Assembly (NCBI RefSeq): GCF_040112705.1
Contig: NZ_CP157804.1
Span: 1,661,001-1,725,000 of the forward strand
DNA length: 64,000 nt
Source: Flagellimonas sp. MMG031
Lineage (GTDB): Bacteria > Bacteroidota > Bacteroidia > Flavobacteriales > Flavobacteriaceae
Direction of reading: 5' to 3'
Below are positions 52,218 through 63,198 of the stretch, piece after piece. The first letter of the stretch is position 1; each line of letters begins with the position of its first letter. The notes under the pieces were generated by a model. That model did no database searches, was not told the DNA's origin, and saw only the letters and a list, made by a program, of their open reading frames with translations. The translations under genes and the position numbers were made by a program.

Positions 52218-53520
52218 AATAGCATTCCTTCTTTCACCTCGAGCGAAGTCGAGAGGTCTCCTTTTTATTTTACTCTTACTTTCTTTACAATCTTTTGCCT
52301 CGGTCATCCTGGTACCGATGGATGCCGAAGGTCAAAAAAATCATTTAAAAGCTTACGGAATTACCTATTGGGTATTGTCCAAGCAGCAAAAGGTGCAATG
52401 GCTGCTCAATTATCGGGGCGGCTCTTTTTTATTGCCTGATGGTGATGCGATTCGAAAGGAATGCCAAATTCGTGGTGTTTCCTTTGAGGTCTTATCCGAT
52501 GCGCAGGCCGAGCAAATCTTGGATGAAATCAGCAGTCCATCACAGAATCAGGATGCCGTTATCCTTGAAAAAGCACCAAAGATTGCGGTGTATTCCCCAA
52601 AGGGGAACCAACCTTGGGACGATGCTGTGACCATGGTACTGACCTATGCGGAGATTCCCTATACCACCATATACGATACCGAAGTTCTGGGCGATAAATT
52701 GGCGCTATACGATTGGTTGCACCTGCACCATGAGGACTTTACAGGCCAGTATGGCCGCTTTTACGGACATTATCGAGCGGCTCCATGGTATATTGAGGAT
52801 AAGGCCAACGCTGAGGCATTGGCGCAGAGCTTAGGTTATTCGAAAGTATCGGAAGAGAAGTTGGCCGTTGCCCTCAAAATCAGGAATTATGTGATTGGGG
52901 GCGGGTTTATGTTTGCCATGTGCTCAGCAACCGATAGTTTTGATATCGCCCTTGCTGCCGAGGGAGTGGATATCTGTGAGCCCATGTTTGATGGAGACCC
53001 TTCCGATGCGAACTATCAAGCCAAATTGGATTTTAGCAAGACGTTCGCCTTCACCAACTTTACCTTGGAACGGAACCCCATCCGATATGAGTTTTCCTCC
53101 ATCGATATGACAAACAAACGTGCCAACGTACCCAGAGAATCGGATTATTTTTCTTTGATGGAGTTTTCCGCTAAATGGGACCCTGTACCTACCATGCTAA
53201 CGCAAAACCATACGAGTTTGGTGAAAGGGTTTATGGGCCAGACCACTGCCTATACCCGAAACGAAGTGAAGCCCACGGTAATGGTCTTGGGCGAGAACAA
53301 AATCAACGGAGAGGCCCGATACATTCATGGTATAAAAGGGAAAGGTTTCTTCACCTTTTATGGCGGACATGATCCAGAGGATTACCAGCATAGGGTAGGG
53401 GACCCCAAAACGGAATTGGAATTGCATCCAACTTCACCAGGATACCGATTGATTTTGAACAACGTTTTGTTTCCCGCCGCCCGCAAAAAAAAGCAGAAAC
53501 CTAGCCCAAGTGCTCTTTAA
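52201..53520 (+). CDS. Secreted protein of the group often labelled asparagine synthetase B
   Basis: 439 aa from the ATG at 52201, overlapping the dnaB end by 17 bases. Signal-like N-terminus with hydrophobic LLFILLLLSLQSFAS; a palindromic repeat encodes the preceding SPRAKSRG. The mature protein starts VILVPMDAEGQKNHLKAYGITYWVL and contains KIAVYSPKGNQPWDDAVTMVLTYAEIPY and FMFAMCSATDSFDIALAAEG, reminiscent of a class I glutamine-amidotransferase-like (ThuA-type) fold. From memory, homologues sit next to dnaB in relatives and carry the asparagine-synthetase name, but I see no ATP-pyrophosphatase domain and no N-terminal Cys nucleophile. Function unknown. The stop overlaps the convergent hydrolase gene by 20 bases. 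Confidence 0.8.
   Translation: MTYLFKIAFLLSPRAKSRGLLFILLLLSLQSFASVILVPMDAEGQKNHLKAYGITYWVLSKQQKVQWLLNYRGGSFLLPDGDAIRKECQIRGVSFEVLSDAQAEQILDEISSPSQNQDAVILEKAPKIAVYSPKGNQPWDDAVTMVLTYAEIPYTTIYDTEVLGDKLALYDWLHLHHEDFTGQYGRFYGHYRAAPWYIEDKANAEALAQSLGYSKVSEEKLAVALKIRNYVIGGGFMFAMCSATDSFDIALAAEGVDICEPMFDGDPSDANYQAKLDFSKTFAFTNFTLERNPIRYEFSSIDMTNKRANVPRESDYFSLMEFSAKWDPVPTMLTQNHTSLVKGFMGQTTAYTRNEVKPTVMVLGENKINGEARYIHGIKGKGFFTFYGGHDPEDYQHRVGDPKTELELHPTSPGYRLILNNVLFPAARKKKQKPSPSAL
52235..52258. repeat. REP-like palindrome inside a signal peptide
   Basis: A short palindrome with arms ACCTCGA/TCGAGAGGT and a GCGAAG loop. This kind of CTCGA...TCGAG element, usually intergenic, is widespread in flavobacterial genomes from memory. 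Here it lies within the coding sequence for the signal peptide and keeps the frame. Confidence 0.55.
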
Positions 53521-54388
53521 AGAAATCAACCGTCCGTTTCCAAGCTAAATCGGCCGAGGCCTCATCAAAACGTGGTGTGGTATTGTTATGAAAGCCGTGG
53601 TTGACATCGGGATAAAAATGGACTTCGTAATCTTTATCGAGTTCCTTTAGTTTTGCTTCGTAATCGGGCCAACCCGCGTTCACCCGCTCATCCAATCCAG
53701 CATAATGAATCAATAGTGGGGCCTGTATTTGTGCTACTTCACTATCTTCGGGCTGACTTCCATAAAAAGGAACAGCAGCGGCCAAATCCGGCACTTTCAC
53801 GGCCATCATATTGGAAATCCATCCGCCGAAACAAAATCCGACCATACCCACTTTGCCATTACAGTCTTCGTGATTTTTGAGATACTCGTAGGCGGCGATA
53901 AAATCCTCCAACATTTCGTTGCGATCTCGTTCCCGTTGCATGGCCCTTCCGTCATCATCATTTCCGGGATAACCTCCAAGCGGAGTAAGCGCATCCGGAG
54001 CTAATGAAATAAAACCGGCTTTTGCAGCTCTTCGCCCCACATCTTCTATATAGGGGTTGAGTCCGCGATTTTCGTGTACCACAACCACACCGCCCATTTT
54101 GCCCGAACTATTTTTTGGTTTGGACAATAATCCTTTGATTTCGCCACCGCCCTTTGGAGAGTTATAGGTGATGAACTTGGAATCCAGTTCCGGGTCATTG
54201 GGCGATACGGTCAGTGTATCCTTGTAATTGGGCATTACAAAACTCATCAAAGAGGCCAGGGTAATGCCGCCCACTGCGTAAACAGAGAGCTTTTCCATGA
54301 ATTCCCTACGGTCAATCTGGTTATGGGCATATTTGTCGTACAGGTCAAAAACTTCCTGTTTGATGTCGTCTTTTTTTAAGGGTGCCAT
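53501..54388 (-). CDS. Dienelactone hydrolase family protein
   Basis: 295 aa. N-terminal membrane-anchor/signal segment (KLSVYAVGGITLASLMSFVMP, after DRREF). Alpha/beta-hydrolase domain: GGVVVVHENRGLNPYIEDV, the nucleophile elbow VGMVGFCFGGWIS with Cys in place of Ser (as in dienelactone hydrolases), APLLIHYAGLDERVN with the catalytic Asp region, and YPDVNHGFHNNTTPRF with the catalytic His. Hydrolyses lactones or esters; the substrate is not known. Single gene; convergent 20-base overlap with the previous gene. Confidence 0.92.
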   Translation of the reverse strand: MAPLKKDDIKQEVFDLYDKYAHNQIDRREFMEKLSVYAVGGITLASLMSFVMPNYKDTLTVSPNDPELDSKFITYNSPKGGGEIKGLLSKPKNSSGKMGGVVVVHENRGLNPYIEDVGRRAAKAGFISLAPDALTPLGGYPGNDDDGRAMQRERDRNEMLEDFIAAYEYLKNHEDCNGKVGMVGFCFGGWISNMMAVKVPDLAAAVPFYGSQPEDSEVAQIQAPLLIHYAGLDERVNAGWPDYEAKLKELDKDYEVHFYPDVNHGFHNNTTPRFDEASADLAWKRTVDFFKEHLG

Positions 54389-54476
54389 GCTGCTGCTTTT
54401 ATAGTTTGTTCTTGAAGGTACAAATTTTCTAAAAGCAAATTGCTCGGAGAGAACTATTTAAGGCGGGATGATTTCG

Positions 54477-55268
54477 TTATATCAATTTCTCCAGAATACG
54501 CTCCACTCCAAAATCGTCATTGCTATGGGTGGTATATTTGGCGGTTTTCAAAACATTGGGATGGGCATTGGCCATGGCAAAACTGTAATCGGATAGTTCC
54601 AGCATTTCCAAATCGTTGTTGTAATCCCCGAAGACCATAAGTTCGTGTGATGTAATCTGATATTCATCCATCACCTTTTGCAGTGCGTAGCCCTTGTGGG
54701 CATTTTTATTGGAAACATCGACCCAGTTGGCACCGGATACCTTTACCTTTAAGTCACCTTCCAGGTGTTTTACGTGGGGATAAATGTGCTTCTCGGAACT
54801 CTCGAAGTGGTAGATGGCAATTTTCAGGACTTCTTCGTTCACTGTTTTCTGGTCGGTTACAATTTCAAATTCGGAATAGTACTCGCGGAGCATTTCCAGA
54901 AATTCATTGGAGTCACCGCCCACAAAGGCATTGTTTTGGCAACAAAGTACAGGATGCACATTCTGCAGAGGGCGAACGGTATCCAGAATTCGGTGTACTT
55001 CGGACAGGTTGATGGGTGTAGTGAGCAAGGTTTGCTCTTGTTTTCTGATGAGGGCCCCGTTTTCGGCAATCACCAAAATTTCGTTCTTGATGGAATCCAA
55101 TTTATCGACCATGCTGTGGTATTGTCTGCCGCTTGCGGCCACAAAAGCGATATTTTTCTTTTTGAGTTCTTGGTAGATTTCAAAAAAACGTGGGCTTACC
55201 TCATGTTTGGAATTCAACAAGGTGCCGTCCATATCGGTAACCACCATTTTTATCTGTGATAGGTCCAT
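54477..55268 (-). CDS. Cof-type HAD phosphatase
   Basis: 263 aa, HAD superfamily with a type IIB cap. Motif I VTDMDGTLLNSKHEVSP, motif II VAASGRQY, motif III lysine region near KGYALQKVMDEY, and motif IV FGDYNNDLEMLELSDYSFAMANA. These enzymes dephosphorylate sugar phosphates or cofactors such as FMN and PLP. Substrate not assignable. Single gene. Confidence 0.93.
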   Translation of the reverse strand: MDLSQIKMVVTDMDGTLLNSKHEVSPRFFEIYQELKKKNIAFVAASGRQYHSMVDKLDSIKNEILVIAENGALIRKQEQTLLTTPINLSEVHRILDTVRPLQNVHPVLCCQNNAFVGGDSNEFLEMLREYYSEFEIVTDQKTVNEEVLKIAIYHFESSEKHIYPHVKHLEGDLKVKVSGANWVDVSNKNAHKGYALQKVMDEYQITSHELMVFGDYNNDLEMLELSDYSFAMANAHPNVLKTAKYTTHSNDDFGVERILEKLI

Positions 55269-55364
55269 ACCAACAAATTAAGCTGCAAAGTTATCTGTTA
55301 TTCGCCGAACTGTGGGGCTGTTTTGGTAAACTTTATATTAAATTGGGGTAGAGAATATGTTAGC

Positions 55365-55787
55365 ATGAATTTTTATCAGAAGGAAATACAATTACCCGCC
55401 CATCAAAGGGGCTTTCATTTAATTACGGAACAGGTACTTGATGCAATGCCGGATATCGAGAACATCAATACCGGTTTTTTACAGGTCTTCATCAAGCATA
55501 CTTCGGCCAGTTTGACCATTAATGAGAATGCCGACCCCACGGTTAGAACGGATTTTGAGAGCCATATCAACCAAATGGTCCCTGAAAACGCGCCTTATTA
55601 CGTGCACAATTATGAGGGACCGGACGATATGCCTGCCCATATTAAAGCTTCGCTTATGGGATCCTCGGTCCAAGTACCGATTACCAATGGCAGGTTAAAC
55701 TTGGGGATTTGGCAAGGTATTTATCTTTGTGAACACCGTGACCGTGCTTCGGGAAGGAGGTTGGTATTGACCGCATTCGGCAATTAA
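55365..55787 (+). CDS. YjbQ family (secondary thiamine-phosphate synthase-like) protein
   Basis: 140 aa from the ATG at 55365; upstream only a TTG. UPF0047/YjbQ signature: FIKHTSASLTINENADPTVRTDFESHI and GIWQGIYLCEHRDRASGRRLVLTAFGN. The family can complement thiamine-phosphate synthase mutants in E. coli; its physiological role is unclear. 56 bases before the next gene on the same strand. Confidence 0.92.
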   Translation: MNFYQKEIQLPAHQRGFHLITEQVLDAMPDIENINTGFLQVFIKHTSASLTINENADPTVRTDFESHINQMVPENAPYYVHNYEGPDDMPAHIKASLMGSSVQVPITNGRLNLGIWQGIYLCEHRDRASGRRLVLTAFGN

Positions 55788-55843
55788 TCAGCTTGGCGCT
55801 TGGTATAATTATTGTGGTTGAATCGACCAAACAGACCTTAAAT

Positions 55844-57421
55844 ATGAACATAAAGAGGACCCATTTACTCGCCCTTGCCATACTACTGCCCTGTGGGCTT
55901 TTTTCCCAAGAATTTATTCAAGGACGTCTTTTGGATTCTGTATCAAAAGCACCTGTGGTGTTTGCCAATATTCTCTTGGAAGGCTCTTCCAAAGGGGTCA
56001 TATCCAATGAGGATGGTAGTTTCAGGATTCCGATGGAGTTCAAATCCGAATACGAAGGTCTTCTTATTTCATCTTTGGGGTACGAGTCTGTCTCCGTTGC
56101 GATGGATGCATTATCGGAAGACCGTCTCAATACTATTTATCTTACACCAAGGACCATAGCTTTGCAGGAGACCACGGTGGTCGGTTATACCAAAAGGTCT
56201 TTGGCCAAACGGATTGTTAGGAAGGCTATTCGGGCCATCCCCCGAAATTTTTCAAAGGACCCTTTTAGCCTTGTGGGATATTATAGGGATTATCAACAAG
56301 ATGAAGGAACGTACCTCAATTTGAATGAGTCGATTGTTGAGGTTAGAGACGAAGGTTTTCATAAAAGTGACGCCAAAACCACGAAATACCAGATTTATCG
56401 CTTGGTGAAGAACATGGATTTTCCGAGGGACAGTATTTCGAGTATGTCCTACGACTACGAAAATCAGAATAAGGTAATTGCCCAAGGATTTCTGCCTTCT
56501 TATAATGGGAATGAGCTGGTTATTCTTAGGGTTCACGATGCCGTACGTAATTATGACATCGATTCCTATTCATTTGTGAACAATCTTCGAAGGGATTTTG
56601 TTCACAATCATGATTTTCAAATGGGAAGTGATGTGTACTTGGATGGGGAATGGCTGTATAGTGTGCTGTTTGATACCTATAAAGAGAACGTTAGGGCAAA
56701 AGGGAGGATCATCATCTCCAAAACGGATTACTCCATTTATGGGCTGGATTATGCGGCCTATGAGTGGAACAAGAAAAAGGAGGGAAGCGAACCATCCAAT
56801 GAAGATTCCTCCCGGATGATATTCCACATACAATCGGAATATCGGCCGTACCAAGGCAAAATGTTCCTCAATTACCTCTCCTTTAGCAATCGGTTCGTGG
56901 TGCGTCTGTCCCCTGCATTCATGCTGAAGAACATAACTATCGATACGAACAATAAGATAACTTGGCTAGAATTTAACAATCCAGTGAACATTTCTTCCAC
57001 ATTGGACAAGGAGCATTATGAAGTATTTTTCAGAAAGAAGAAGTTGGCCTTTGAACTGTTGAAAGGTCATGAAGAGGAAGACAAGGTATTTATAAGACCC
57101 ATTTTTACTTCGGAAAAGGATGAGACAGCCTATTTTTCAAATGATAGGGAAGCTATTAAGAAGCGTATGGTGTATAAAGTGAAAGGGTTGATGGATGTTT
57201 ACGGGAATATGTTGGGTCATTCCGAGCAAAAGGAATATCTGCAATACAGGGAATTTTTTACCCAGCGCATACTACAGAGAAATGATGGAGCTGAAAATGG
57301 GGTTCCCATGGATAAGGAACGGCCATTGTTTGACCATGTGGTCACGGATGAATCGGTAGAGGCTGTACAGGACTATTGGATGAATACGCCGCTTCAGGAA
57401 GCAAACAATCCTCCAGAGTAA
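55844..57421 (+). CDS. Secreted protein with carboxypeptidase-like regulatory domain
   Basis: 525 aa from the ATG at 55844. Signal peptide MNIKRTHLLALAILLPCGLFSQ, a CarboxypepD_reg-like beta-sandwich (FIQGRLLDSVSKAPVVFANILLEGSSKGVISNEDGSFRIP through YLTPRTIALQETTVVGYTKR, about 23-115), then a region of about 400 residues (AKRIVRKAIRAIPRNFSKDPFSLVGYYRDYQQ onward) without known motifs, common in Bacteroidota. No TonB-box or barrel is visible. Probably periplasmic or surface located. The terminator that follows separates it from rplT. Confidence 0.8.
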   Translation: MNIKRTHLLALAILLPCGLFSQEFIQGRLLDSVSKAPVVFANILLEGSSKGVISNEDGSFRIPMEFKSEYEGLLISSLGYESVSVAMDALSEDRLNTIYLTPRTIALQETTVVGYTKRSLAKRIVRKAIRAIPRNFSKDPFSLVGYYRDYQQDEGTYLNLNESIVEVRDEGFHKSDAKTTKYQIYRLVKNMDFPRDSISSMSYDYENQNKVIAQGFLPSYNGNELVILRVHDAVRNYDIDSYSFVNNLRRDFVHNHDFQMGSDVYLDGEWLYSVLFDTYKENVRAKGRIIISKTDYSIYGLDYAAYEWNKKKEGSEPSNEDSSRMIFHIQSEYRPYQGKMFLNYLSFSNRFVVRLSPAFMLKNITIDTNNKITWLEFNNPVNISSTLDKEHYEVFFRKKKLAFELLKGHEEEDKVFIRPIFTSEKDETAYFSNDREAIKKRMVYKVKGLMDVYGNMLGHSEQKEYLQYREFFTQRILQRNDGAENGVPMDKERPLFDHVVTDESVEAVQDYWMNTPLQEANNPPE

Positions 57422-57449
57422 TTTAAGCCGTTGAAGATGATATAAAATA

Positions 57450-57480
57450 AAAGATCCCGCACAAGGCGGGATCTTTCAAT
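57450..57480. terminator. Bidirectional terminator between convergent genes
   Basis: AAAGATCCCGC/GCGGGATCTTT stem with a five-base loop. Serves the plus-strand secreted protein gene and the minus-strand thrS-rplT operon. Confidence 0.9.
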
Positions 57481-57506
57481 AAGCGGGGTAAGTTTATATT
57501 AACTTT

Positions 57507-57851
57507 TTACTTAACTTTCTCAACGATGGCCTTGAAGGCATCTGGGTGGTTCATGGCCAAATCGGCAAGAACTTTTCTGTTGAGCTCTATTCCATTGGCT
57601 TTTACTTTACCCATAAATTGAGAGTAAGACATTCCGTGCATTCTGGCACCGGCGTTGATACGGGTGATCCATAGGGAACGGAACGTACGTTTTTTGTTTC
57701 TTCTATCGCGGTATGCATAAAGCATTGCTTTTTCTACCGCATTTTTGGCTACTGTCCAAACGTTTTTACGTCTTCCAAAGTAACCTTTGGCTTGCTTCAT
57801 CACTTTTTTTCTTCTAGCTCGTGAAGCAACTGAATTTACTGATCTTGGCAT
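57507..57851 (-). CDS. rplT: 50S ribosomal protein L20
   Basis: 114 aa, typical length. Basic N-terminus [67 protein letters not shown] is the L20 signature. Assembly-initiating 23S-binding protein and, in E. coli, translational repressor of its own operon. Last gene of thrS-infC-rpmI-rplT. Confidence 0.98.
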   Translation of the reverse strand: MPRSVNSVASRARRKKVMKQAKGYFGRRKNVWTVAKNAVEKAMLYAYRDRRNKKRTFRSLWITRINAGARMHGMSYSQFMGKVKANGIELNRKVLADLAMNHPDAFKAIVEKVK

Positions 57852-57939
57852 AATGTCATTTTTTTGTAGCAGGCGTCCCTTTTAGAGATCTTTTAAGAGC
57901 CCGACTCCATGGTTAATAATTAATGTACCGTTGGAACGA

Positions 57940-58137
57940 TTATTTTAAACGTAATTGTTCCTTGATGTTGTCCTCATCCGCTGGGTGAACCAAGGTCGAA
58001 TGGGTCAACTTAAGCTTGCGCTTTTTCGATTTTTTCGTCAGAATGTGACTCTTGAAAGCGTGCTTTCTTTTGATTTTACCAGTTCCGGTAAGCTTAAAAC
58101 GCTTTTTGGCACTGGATTTTGTTTTCATCTTAGGCAT
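57940..58137 (-). CDS. rpmI: 50S ribosomal protein L35
   Basis: 65 aa, strongly basic: [50 protein letters not shown], the L35 pattern. Between infC and rplT as in most bacteria. Confidence 0.97.
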   Translation of the reverse strand: MPKMKTKSSAKKRFKLTGTGKIKRKHAFKSHILTKKSKKRKLKLTHSTLVHPADEDNIKEQLRLK

Positions 58138-58182
58138 TTTCCTAGTATTTAACTCCGCTTATTGTACCGGACTCGGTCCGAT

Positions 58183-58740
58183 TTATTTTTTACTCGTCTT
58201 TGGCGCAATGAACATCGTCATCCGTTTGCCCTCCAATTTGGGCATTTGCTCCACTTTTCCAAGTTCTTCCAAATCTTGGGCCAGCCTGAGCAGTAATATT
58301 TCGCCTTGGTCCTTGTAAACGATCGAACGTCCTTTAAAGAACACATAGGCTTTTAGTTTGGCACCATCTTTCAAGAATTTTTCTGCATGTCTTTTCTTGA
58401 ACTCGTAATCATGGTCATCCGTTTGTGGCCCAAACCTTATTTCCTTTACGACCACTTTGCTCGCTTTGGCCTTCATGGCCTTGTCGCGTTTCTTCTGTTC
58501 GTAAAGAAACTTTTTATAATCCATTACCTTGCAAACAGGCGGTTCCGCATTTGGTGAAATCTCTACCAAATCCAACTCCTGTTCGTTGGCTATTTCCCTT
58601 GCCTTGGAAATGGGGTAAACACCCATCTCAACATTGTCGCCGACAAGCCTAACTTCCCGGGCTTTTATTTTCTCATTGATGTTGTGAGGGTTTTTGTTTT
58701 CCCTCCTTGGTTGGGGTCTAAATCTTCTTCTAATTGCTAT
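58183..58740 (-). CDS. infC: Translation initiation factor IF-3, non-AUG start
   Basis: 185 aa if translation starts at ATA (58738-58740). The first in-frame ATG is at 58626, which would cut off the conserved N-terminus ([11 protein letters not shown], then [20 protein letters not shown]). An in-frame stop lies five codons above the ATA, and no ATG, GTG or TTG occurs between; a downstream ATT two codons later is the other candidate. IF-3 disfavours non-AUG starts, and E. coli infC uses AUU for autoregulation; the same logic probably holds here. The C-terminal domain ([28 protein letters not shown]) is standard. Between thrS and rpmI. Confidence 0.9.
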   Translation of the reverse strand: MAIRRRFRPQPRRENKNPHNINEKIKAREVRLVGDNVEMGVYPISKAREIANEQELDLVEISPNAEPPVCKVMDYKKFLYEQKKRDKAMKAKASKVVVKEIRFGPQTDDHDYEFKKRHAEKFLKDGAKLKAYVFFKGRSIVYKDQGEILLLRLAQDLEELGKVEQMPKLEGKRMTMFIAPKTSKK

Positions 58741-58770
58741 GACGTAAACTTTTTAATTAAACTTAATTTT

Positions 58771-60711
58771 TTAGAACGACTTTAAGGTACTATTTATTTC
58801 AGTAGTTACCAAGTCCGAAAATGCATCAACGCTTAAACCGCCCAAATCTTCACCTCCGTGTCGCCTGACCGAAATGGTGGCAGACTCCTCTTCTTGTTCC
58901 CCAACAATGATCATAAATGGGATTTTCTTGAGCTCTGCCTCGCGGATTTTCTTCCCTACCGTTTCGTTCCTGTTATCAATGAGCGCGCGAATTTCGTGAT
59001 TTTCTAGCGAATTCAAAACTTTTTGCGCATATTTTTCATGCTTCTCACTGACAGGCAGAACAATAGCCTGTGTCGGAATCAGCCACAACGGGAAGTTTCC
59101 TCCCGTATGTTCCAGCAATAGCGCCACAAACCGTTCCATACTTCCAAAGGGGGCACGGTGAATCATTACAGGCCTGTGCAATTCGTTGTCACTTCCTTTG
59201 TAGGTAAGGTCAAATCGCTTGGGAAGGTTATAATCCACTTGGATGGTGCCCAATTGCCAACTTCTACCAAGCGCATCCTTGATCATAAAGTCCAGCTTGG
59301 GGCCGTAAAATGCGGCTTCACCACTTTCCACCACGTAGTTCAACCCTTTTTCCTCGGCTGCATCAATAATGGCCTGCTCGGCTTTTTCCCAATCTTCCTT
59401 GGCTCCAATATATTTTTCAGGATTCTCCAAGTCCCTCACGGAAACCTGTGCGGTGAAATTATCAAATCCAAGGGAATTCAATACATATAAGGTAAGATCG
59501 ATCACGTTTTTGAACTCGTCGTTCAATTGCTCCGTAGTACAGAAAATATGCGCATCATCTTGGGTGAACCCACGAACCCGCGTTAGGCCATGCAACTCGC
59601 CGCTTTGCTCATACCTGTAAACCGTACCAAATTCAGCGTAGCGTTTGGGAAGATCTTTGTAGCTAAAGGGCTGGCTGTTGTATATTTCACAATGATGTGG
59701 ACAGTTCATCGGCTTCAATAGGAACTCCTCATCTTCTTTTGGAGTGTGTATCGGCTGAAAGCTATCTTCCCCGTACTTGGCATAGTGGCCCGAGGTAACA
59801 TACAGTTCCTTTTGTCCAATATGGGGAGTGACCACCATTTCGTAACCCGCTTTCTTTTGTGCCTTCTTCAGGAATTGCTCCAATCGCTCACGAAGGGCCG
59901 CTCCATTGGGCAACCACAGGGGAAGGCCTTGACCTACCTTTTGCGAAAAGGTGAACAGCTCCAATTCCTTACCCAATTTTCGATGATCCCTTTTCTTGGC
60001 CTCTTCCAATAAGTGCAAGTACTCGGTCAATTCTTTTTGCTTTGGGAACGAAATGCCATATACACGGGTCAGCTGGGTGTTGTTTTCATCACCTCTCCAG
60101 TAGGCGCCGGCAACGCTTAATAACTTGATGGCTTTAATGATTCCTGTATTGGGAATGTGTCCCCCACGGCATAGATCGGTAAAAGTGCTGTGGTCGCAAA
60201 AGGTGATTGTACCGTCGTCGAGATTTTCGATGAGTTCTACCTTATATTCGTTGCCTTGACTCTTATAATAGGAAAGCGCATCCGTCTTGGAAACACTCCT
60301 CATTTTATAATCGTGCTTGCCACGGGCAATTTCCAATGCCTTTTTTTCGATTTTTGGAAAGTCCTTTTCGGAAATGGACTGGTCTCCAAAATCAACATCA
60401 TAATAAAAACCGTTCTCAATGGCCGGCCCTATGGTAAGTTTTATACCAGGATAAAGCTCTTCCAGTGCCTGTGCCACGACGTGCGAAGTGGAGTGCCAAA
60501 ACGCCTTTTTTCCCTCATCATCGTTCCAGGTATATAAGGTCAAGGTCCCGTCTTCGTTCAAAGGGGTTACTGTTTCAACGGTGGTATCGTTGAATTTGGC
60601 CGAAATGACGTTTCGGGCCAATCCTTCACTAATACTTTTGGCAACATCCATGGGTGTAGTTCCCATTTCAACTTCTTTTACAGCACCATCGGGCAGTGTG
60701 ATTTTTATCAT
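58771..60711 (-). CDS. thrS: Threonine-tRNA ligase
   Basis: 646 aa class II synthetase. TGS domain at the start ([19 protein letters not shown]), editing domain with [17 protein letters not shown] and [12 protein letters not shown] (HxxxH and CxxxH metal-type motifs), catalytic domain with motif 2 [26 protein letters not shown], zinc ligands NCPHHCEIY, and motif 3 [18 protein letters not shown], then the anticodon-binding domain. Charges tRNA-Thr and hydrolyses Ser-tRNA-Thr. Heads the infC-rpmI-rplT operon; 30 bases before infC. Confidence 0.97.
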   Translation of the reverse strand: MIKITLPDGAVKEVEMGTTPMDVAKSISEGLARNVISAKFNDTTVETVTPLNEDGTLTLYTWNDDEGKKAFWHSTSHVVAQALEELYPGIKLTIGPAIENGFYYDVDFGDQSISEKDFPKIEKKALEIARGKHDYKMRSVSKTDALSYYKSQGNEYKVELIENLDDGTITFCDHSTFTDLCRGGHIPNTGIIKAIKLLSVAGAYWRGDENNTQLTRVYGISFPKQKELTEYLHLLEEAKKRDHRKLGKELELFTFSQKVGQGLPLWLPNGAALRERLEQFLKKAQKKAGYEMVVTPHIGQKELYVTSGHYAKYGEDSFQPIHTPKEDEEFLLKPMNCPHHCEIYNSQPFSYKDLPKRYAEFGTVYRYEQSGELHGLTRVRGFTQDDAHIFCTTEQLNDEFKNVIDLTLYVLNSLGFDNFTAQVSVRDLENPEKYIGAKEDWEKAEQAIIDAAEEKGLNYVVESGEAAFYGPKLDFMIKDALGRSWQLGTIQVDYNLPKRFDLTYKGSDNELHRPVMIHRAPFGSMERFVALLLEHTGGNFPLWLIPTQAIVLPVSEKHEKYAQKVLNSLENHEIRALIDNRNETVGKKIREAELKKIPFMIIVGEQEEESATISVRRHGGEDLGGLSVDAFSDLVTTEINSTLKSF

Positions 60712-60954
60712 GTTGTGTAAACTTCTATATTATGTAATCCAGAGGACAAAGATAATACCTTGTGTAGATGCTACAATAGTTAGTTGTAATACATGCTGAT
60801 TTTCTTCACCTTTTAGATAGGATAGGCTTCATTGGTTTGGATGGAAGAAAAGGCAAGGCAAAGGTGTTTTTGTAAGTTTAAAAAAAGTTGTATTTTTATC
60901 TGCTTCGCTTTCAGTGAGTTGATGCTTATTGTGGGTAAAAGCCCAAAAAAGCTC

Positions 60955-60984
60955 TTGTTTGTTGTCGAAATGGTGTTACATTTG
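60955..60984 (+). promoter_or_regulatory. rRNA operon promoter P1
   Basis: TTG at 60955-60957, 19-base spacer, TACATTTG at 60977-60984, followed by CAGCCCGAAAA. First of three tandem promoters. Confidence 0.75.
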
Positions 60985-61090
60985 CAGCCCGAAAACAACA
61001 AAGGGTTTGTTTTTTTTGGATAAGTTCAGAGTCAGATTGATGTATTGTTTTGACGAATCGACAGGATTGAAAAAAAACACAAAAAAAGCA

Positions 61091-61121
61091 TTGTGTAATC
61101 CAAAAAAGCGTTTTACATTTG
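61091..61121 (+). promoter_or_regulatory. rRNA operon promoter P2
   Basis: TTG at 61091-61093, 20-base spacer, TACATTTG at 61114-61121, again followed by CAGCCCGAAAA. It is 137 bases after P1. Confidence 0.75.
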
Positions 61122-61216
61122 CAGCCCGAAAAATACCGAGGTATTTTGAGGTAAGTTTTTGTGAAGACATCGTTTTTGAGGCAAATAAAATGTTTTTGAT
61201 TTTTTTCAAAAAAAGC

Positions 61217-61246
61217 TTGCCGGTTTAGAAAACAGTTGTAAATTTG
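61217..61246 (+). promoter_or_regulatory. rRNA operon promoter P3
   Basis: TTG at 61217-61219, 19-base spacer, TAAATTTG at 61239-61246, followed by CAGCCGC. It is 125 bases after P2 and about 190 before the 16S start. The three share the initial transcribed CAGCC. Confidence 0.75.
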
Positions 61247-61433
61247 CAGCCGCTTTGCCAACGAGGTAAAGGGCAAAAATTGATGAGACGATTGATGTAA
61301 TGTAGTTTGACTCAGTTTTTAAGAGAATGAAGAAGTTCATATACATATTGTAACGACAGCGTAGAATTAAGAAAGAACCATTTTGATGCGGGGACTCGGG
61401 ATTTCCGGGTGTCGGACAGACATTCAAGGAAAT

Positions 61434-62961
<1,528 letters not shown>

Positions 62962-63062
62962 AGAGAAAGAGACGTCCGGAAAGACCTTGTCCCGCACGAG
63001 ATGGATTTTATCCCTGCGCTGTCGTTTATGATATGTTACAAATACTGGCAATAGGCCAAGAC

Positions 63063-63136
63063 AGTCTCATAGCTCAGCTGGTTAGAGCGCTACACTGATA
63101 ATGTAGAGGTCGGCAGTTCGAGTCTGCCTGAGACTA
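63063..63136 (+). tRNA. tRNA-Ile(GAT)
   Basis: 74 nt in the 16S-23S spacer. Acceptor AGTCTCA/TGAGACT, discriminator A; anticodon stem CTACA/TGTAG with loop CTGATAA, anticodon GAT; T arm GGCAGTTCGAGTCTGCC. The last 15 bases of the acceptor/T arm are repeated further on. Confidence 0.96.
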
Positions 63137-63198
63137 CAAGTCGAAAGAAGGACGGGAAGCCTGCGCTGAGCACGGCCGAAGCAAGTCTGCCTGAGACT
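63121..63198 (+). repeat. Duplicated tRNA-Ile 3' segment flanking a REP-like insert
   Basis: AGTCTGCCTGAGACT occurs at 63121-63135 (inside tRNA-Ile) and again at 63184-63198. Between them is a 48-base stretch with the palindrome-like CTGCGCTGAGCACGGCCGAAGCA. This looks like insertion with a target duplication or a slip copy. The downstream copy cannot form a tRNA. Confidence 0.55.
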
